Of a stretch of DNA of 64,000 bases, positions 61,415-64,000 are shown piece after piece (within the stretch, counting starts at the first letter, position 1; each line of letters begins with the position of its first letter). Location: contig NC_088117.1 in assembly GCF_036370855.1 (NCBI RefSeq), positions 1,674,001 through 1,738,000 of the forward strand, written 5' to 3'. The stretch comes from Dromaius novaehollandiae (taxonomy: Eukaryota > Chordata > Aves > Casuariiformes > Dromaiidae). The translations under genes and the position numbers were made by a program. The notes beneath the pieces were generated by a model, which was not told the DNA's origin, did no database searches, and worked only from the letters and a program-made list of their open reading frames with translations.

Positions 61415-61445
61415 CACACTTTGGACTTCAGCCCCACTGTTATCT
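61415..61445 (-). promoter_or_regulatory. Candidate HNF4- and GATA-type sites upstream of MAMDC4
   Basis: The minus strand contains AGTCCAAAGTGTG (plus 61415-61427), close to an HNF4 direct-repeat-1 element, and AGATAA (plus 61440-61445), about 110-140 bp before the MAMDC4 ATG. Both factors drive intestinal and renal epithelial genes, matching the known expression of endotubin. Motif match only. Confidence 0.3.
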
Positions 61446-62069
61446 GTACCACGGTGCTTACGCTTCTGAGCTATCCCATCCCTCAGCCGCAGGGTTTGTG
61501 GAAGGGATTTCTCCTGGCTGGGACAGGACACCCACCGTCCTGCAGCCTGGCACCGCTGCGAGCATCACACGTGCTGAGCTGGCGACCACCGCTCTGCAGC
61601 GTTGCGTCACGCAGGGAAACCTTCAGCTCCTTTTCCTACCGAATCCCTCTTCTTCAACCCCATTTTCCAACCAGGCCAAGAACCAGAGTGCCAGGAGCAT
61701 GCAGCATGCCTGGGCGAGCAGGGGAGAGCCTCTGGGTGCAGGCAGGCCGCAGGGTGCACCCCGGCTGAAAAGGGCAGCTGGGCCCGGGGGGTGGGAACGG
61801 GTTTGCAAGGAGCAGCCCAAGGCAGGAAAGGCTTACGAACAGATCATGGTCCCTGCCCAGCAAGTGTCATCAGGCAGGGCACTGCCAGCCTCCACTGCTT
61901 TACCTGACAGATGTTCCTGCATCCAGTTCCTGGGGACCTCTGCAAGCTCCTGGGGGTGGATGAGGCACATCTGCCAAGGGGGCACAGCTCTAAAACCACA
62001 ACCTGATCTCCTCCTGTGGGGAGCAACCCAGGCGGAGCTCAAAGACATGCTGTTCTGCCTGCAAGGAAG

Positions 62070-62175
62070 CGTTGCTCAGTGGTTAGAGCCCAGTGCTGCA
62101 CCGCAAGCTGGGTGCTCCAGCCTGGTGGACAGCTGCTGCCCTGGCCCTGCCTCAGTTTCCCCAGCTGGGCAGGGG
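62070..62175 (+). mobile_element. MIR-like (tRNA-derived CORE-SINE) remnant
   Basis: An A-box-like tRNA head, gttgctcagtggttagagcc, is followed about 60 nt later by the MIR/CORE hallmark tgcctcagtttccccagctg. Order, spacing and strand match MIR elements. It is old and diverged, with the B box degraded. Confidence 0.6.
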
Positions 62176-63054
62176 GAGCTGCTGCCAGGGTGCATAGGGG
62201 CTGACGCTACCACAACAGAGCAGCTCTGCCTCTGCCTGCTGGCAGCCCCGGGGTCTGGGGGACAGGAGACAGGCTCGTGTTGCACAAATCTGAGTGCAGA
62301 GATTCCTTCCCTGCTAGCAGATGGCCTTGGACACCAGATTACAACTCGATTGCGTCAGGCATACTAAAACACAGGGTTCAACTCTTTCCCCCACACCAGC
62401 CTGAGTCGGGCCATGCCGAGCTGAGCAACCCTGCGCCCTCATGCGGGGCAGTCACCCAAGCCTGGCACACGCCGGAGCCCAGCAACGCTCACCAGCAAGC
62501 ACCCCAGCTCAGTGCAAGCCTCCCCAAAGGCCAGTCCTGCAGGTAAGACCCCAGCTCAGCTCTGCTAAGCTAACCAGAAACGCAAGTCTCTGCTTGGGAG
62601 TGCTTCCAGCCCAACGGCACACACCAAATTTTCCTATGTGGGGAAGCTGGCACGCAGCTGCCCCGCAGGTACTTTGCCCTGCTCCTGCTGCTCTGTCTCC
62701 CTCTCTGCTTAATTCAAATCTCCCTGCCAGGAGCCGCAGCCAGCACCCTGCCCCCAGACAAAACGACCACGCAAAGGGCAAGGGCAGGCTCCCAGGACGG
62801 GCCCCTGCTCCGTCCCTTGGATTCCAGGGAGGCAGACGAGCAAAGGCTGCCTGCACCCTTCCTTGTTCCCTTCTATTTGAGGACACAAGTTTGCTGCTCC
62901 TCTTGCATTGGGTTTTCTGTAGCAGCACAAAGCCATCAGTCAAGCAGGAAGGTGATGCCGGCTTCCAGATGACTCCACCAGGCAGTAACTTGTGCTTGGA
63001 GGAATGGCTCAAGCTCCTCAGCCATCGCATGGCCTCCCTGGGAGGTAAACAGAA

Positions 63055-64000
63055 GACTGGCTGATTGCTGGGCTCAGAGGATTATGATCAGAGGCACAAA
63101 GTCCAGCTGGAGGCCAGCTACTAGTGGGTGTCCCCCAGGAGTCAATACTTCATTAATTGGTTGCATGATGGGACAGAGCACACGCTCAGCAAGTGTGCAG
63201 GTGATACAAAACTGGGAGGAGAGACTGATACACCAGAGGGTTGCACTGCTGGTCAGAGGGTCTTAACAGGCTGGAGAAATGGGCCAACAGGAAACCCATG
63301 AAACACCACCAAGGGAAATGCAAAGTCCTGCACCTGGGGAGGAAAAAGCCCACACAACCAATACAGGCTGGAGGCCAACCAGCTGGAGAGCAGCTTTGCA
63401 GAGAAGGACCCAGGAGTCTTGGTGGACAAGCTGACCATAAGCCAGCAATGTACCCTTGTGGCAAAGGCCAGTGGCATCCTGGGTTGCACTAGGAAGAGCA
63501 TTGCCAACAGGTTGAGGGAGGTGATCTTTCTCCTCTACTCAGCCATGATGAGGCCACACCTGGAGTGCTGTGTCCAGTTCTGGGCCCACCAGTACAAGAG
63601 AGACATGGGGCTACTGGAACGAGTCCAGCGAAGGGCTACAAAGGTAACTAAGGGACTAGATCATCTCTTATACAAGGAGAGGCTAAGAGAACTGGGACTG
63701 TTCAGCCCAGAGACGAGATGGCTCGGGGGGATATTATCAATGTGTACAAATGCCAGATGGGGGTGCTGGAGCCAGACTCTTCTCAGTGGTGCCCAGTGAT
63801 GGGACAAGTGGCAACAAGCAGACTGCAATACATGGAATTCCACTTAAACATAAGAAAAGACTTTCTTCCTTTGAGGGTGGTCAAGCACTGGAACAGGCTG
63901 CTCGGAGATAATGTAAAGTCTCCATCCACACAGATATTCAAAACCCATCTGGGCACAGTCCTGAGCAACCTGCTTTGAGCAGGGGTTGGACTAGATGACT
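63055..64000 (+). mobile_element. CR1 LINE, 3' portion, continuing past the window
   Basis: It begins around gaggattatgatcagaggca and shows the usual CR1 order: gatacaaaactgggaggag, a coding tail with KCKVLHLGR, and (another frame) the stretch [20 protein letters not shown] with ERVQRRATK. The 3' tail gagcaggggttggactagat reaches the window end. The coding tail is broken by at least one frameshift between about 63360 and 63419, and by further ones near 63720. The copy is 5'-truncated and dead. Confidence 0.9.

Larger units (their letters stand above)
61310..63050. other. Intergenic region upstream of MAMDC4
   Basis: Apart from the candidate promoter motifs and the SINE remnant at about 62070, I see no gene. 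In human, PHPT1 is the next gene on this side. No PHPT1-like exon is readable before the window ends. Confidence 0.5.

Noticed and set aside
62070-62142. Functional tRNA gene
   Set aside because: The A-box-like head is present, but there is no intact B box or clear cloverleaf, and a MIR CORE segment follows. A SINE remnant fits better.
63419-63799. Independent protein-coding gene at the right edge
   Set aside because: The translation is the C-terminal part of CR1 ORF2 with frameshifts on both sides. A dead LINE fragment.

Overview
This is a vertebrate, almost certainly avian, nuclear genomic window. Its genes are split by GT/AG introns, it has CpG-island promoters, CR1-type LINE copies (the dominant bird/reptile retroposon) and few repeats overall. 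The gene order FBXW5, TRAF2, EDF1, MAMDC4 and their relative strands match the mirror image of human 9q34.3, as expected for a bird microchromosome. All four genes are conserved families. I rebuilt exon structures by hand from splice sites and remembered family sequence. Reading frames close exactly for the three complete genes: TRAF2 1584 nt, EDF1 447 nt, MAMDC4 3600 nt.

Layout. 1-8045: 3' part of FBXW5 (+), its last four coding exons and a long 3' UTR. About 9015-37935: TRAF2 (-), with ten coding exons from 35827 down to 13727, a roughly 4.7 kb 3' UTR and a CpG-island promoter at about 37.3-38.6 kb. FBXW5 and TRAF2 meet tail to tail with about 1 kb between their poly(A) sites. 38.95-43.08 kb: intergenic with no gene recognised. 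43.08-48.23 kb: EDF1 (+), five coding exons behind a CCAAT-rich CpG island. About 49.96-61.31 kb: MAMDC4/endotubin (-), 28 exons encoding a signal peptide, LDLRa-MAM-LDLRa-MAM-LDLRa-MAM-MAM-MAM-MAM, a transmembrane helix and a short tail. 61.3-64.0 kb: intergenic, with a MIR-like SINE remnant and a CR1 element running off the right end.

The genes are not an operon and act independently. FBXW5 is a CRL4/SCF substrate receptor, TRAF2 a RING adaptor of TNF-receptor and NF-kappaB signalling, EDF1 a transcriptional coactivator and collided-ribosome factor, and MAMDC4 an apical endosomal membrane glycoprotein.

I found no previously undescribed gene system. The points most worth a second look are two identical perfect kappaB decamers 36 bp apart in the large TRAF2 intron plus one in its CpG island; a (CT)n microsatellite that forms the polypyrimidine tract of a TRAF2 zinc-finger exon; a 26-residue expansion of the TRAF2 linker; paired loss of the first two cysteines in MAMDC4 MAM3; and the modular four-exon architecture of the MAM domains with two informative exceptions.
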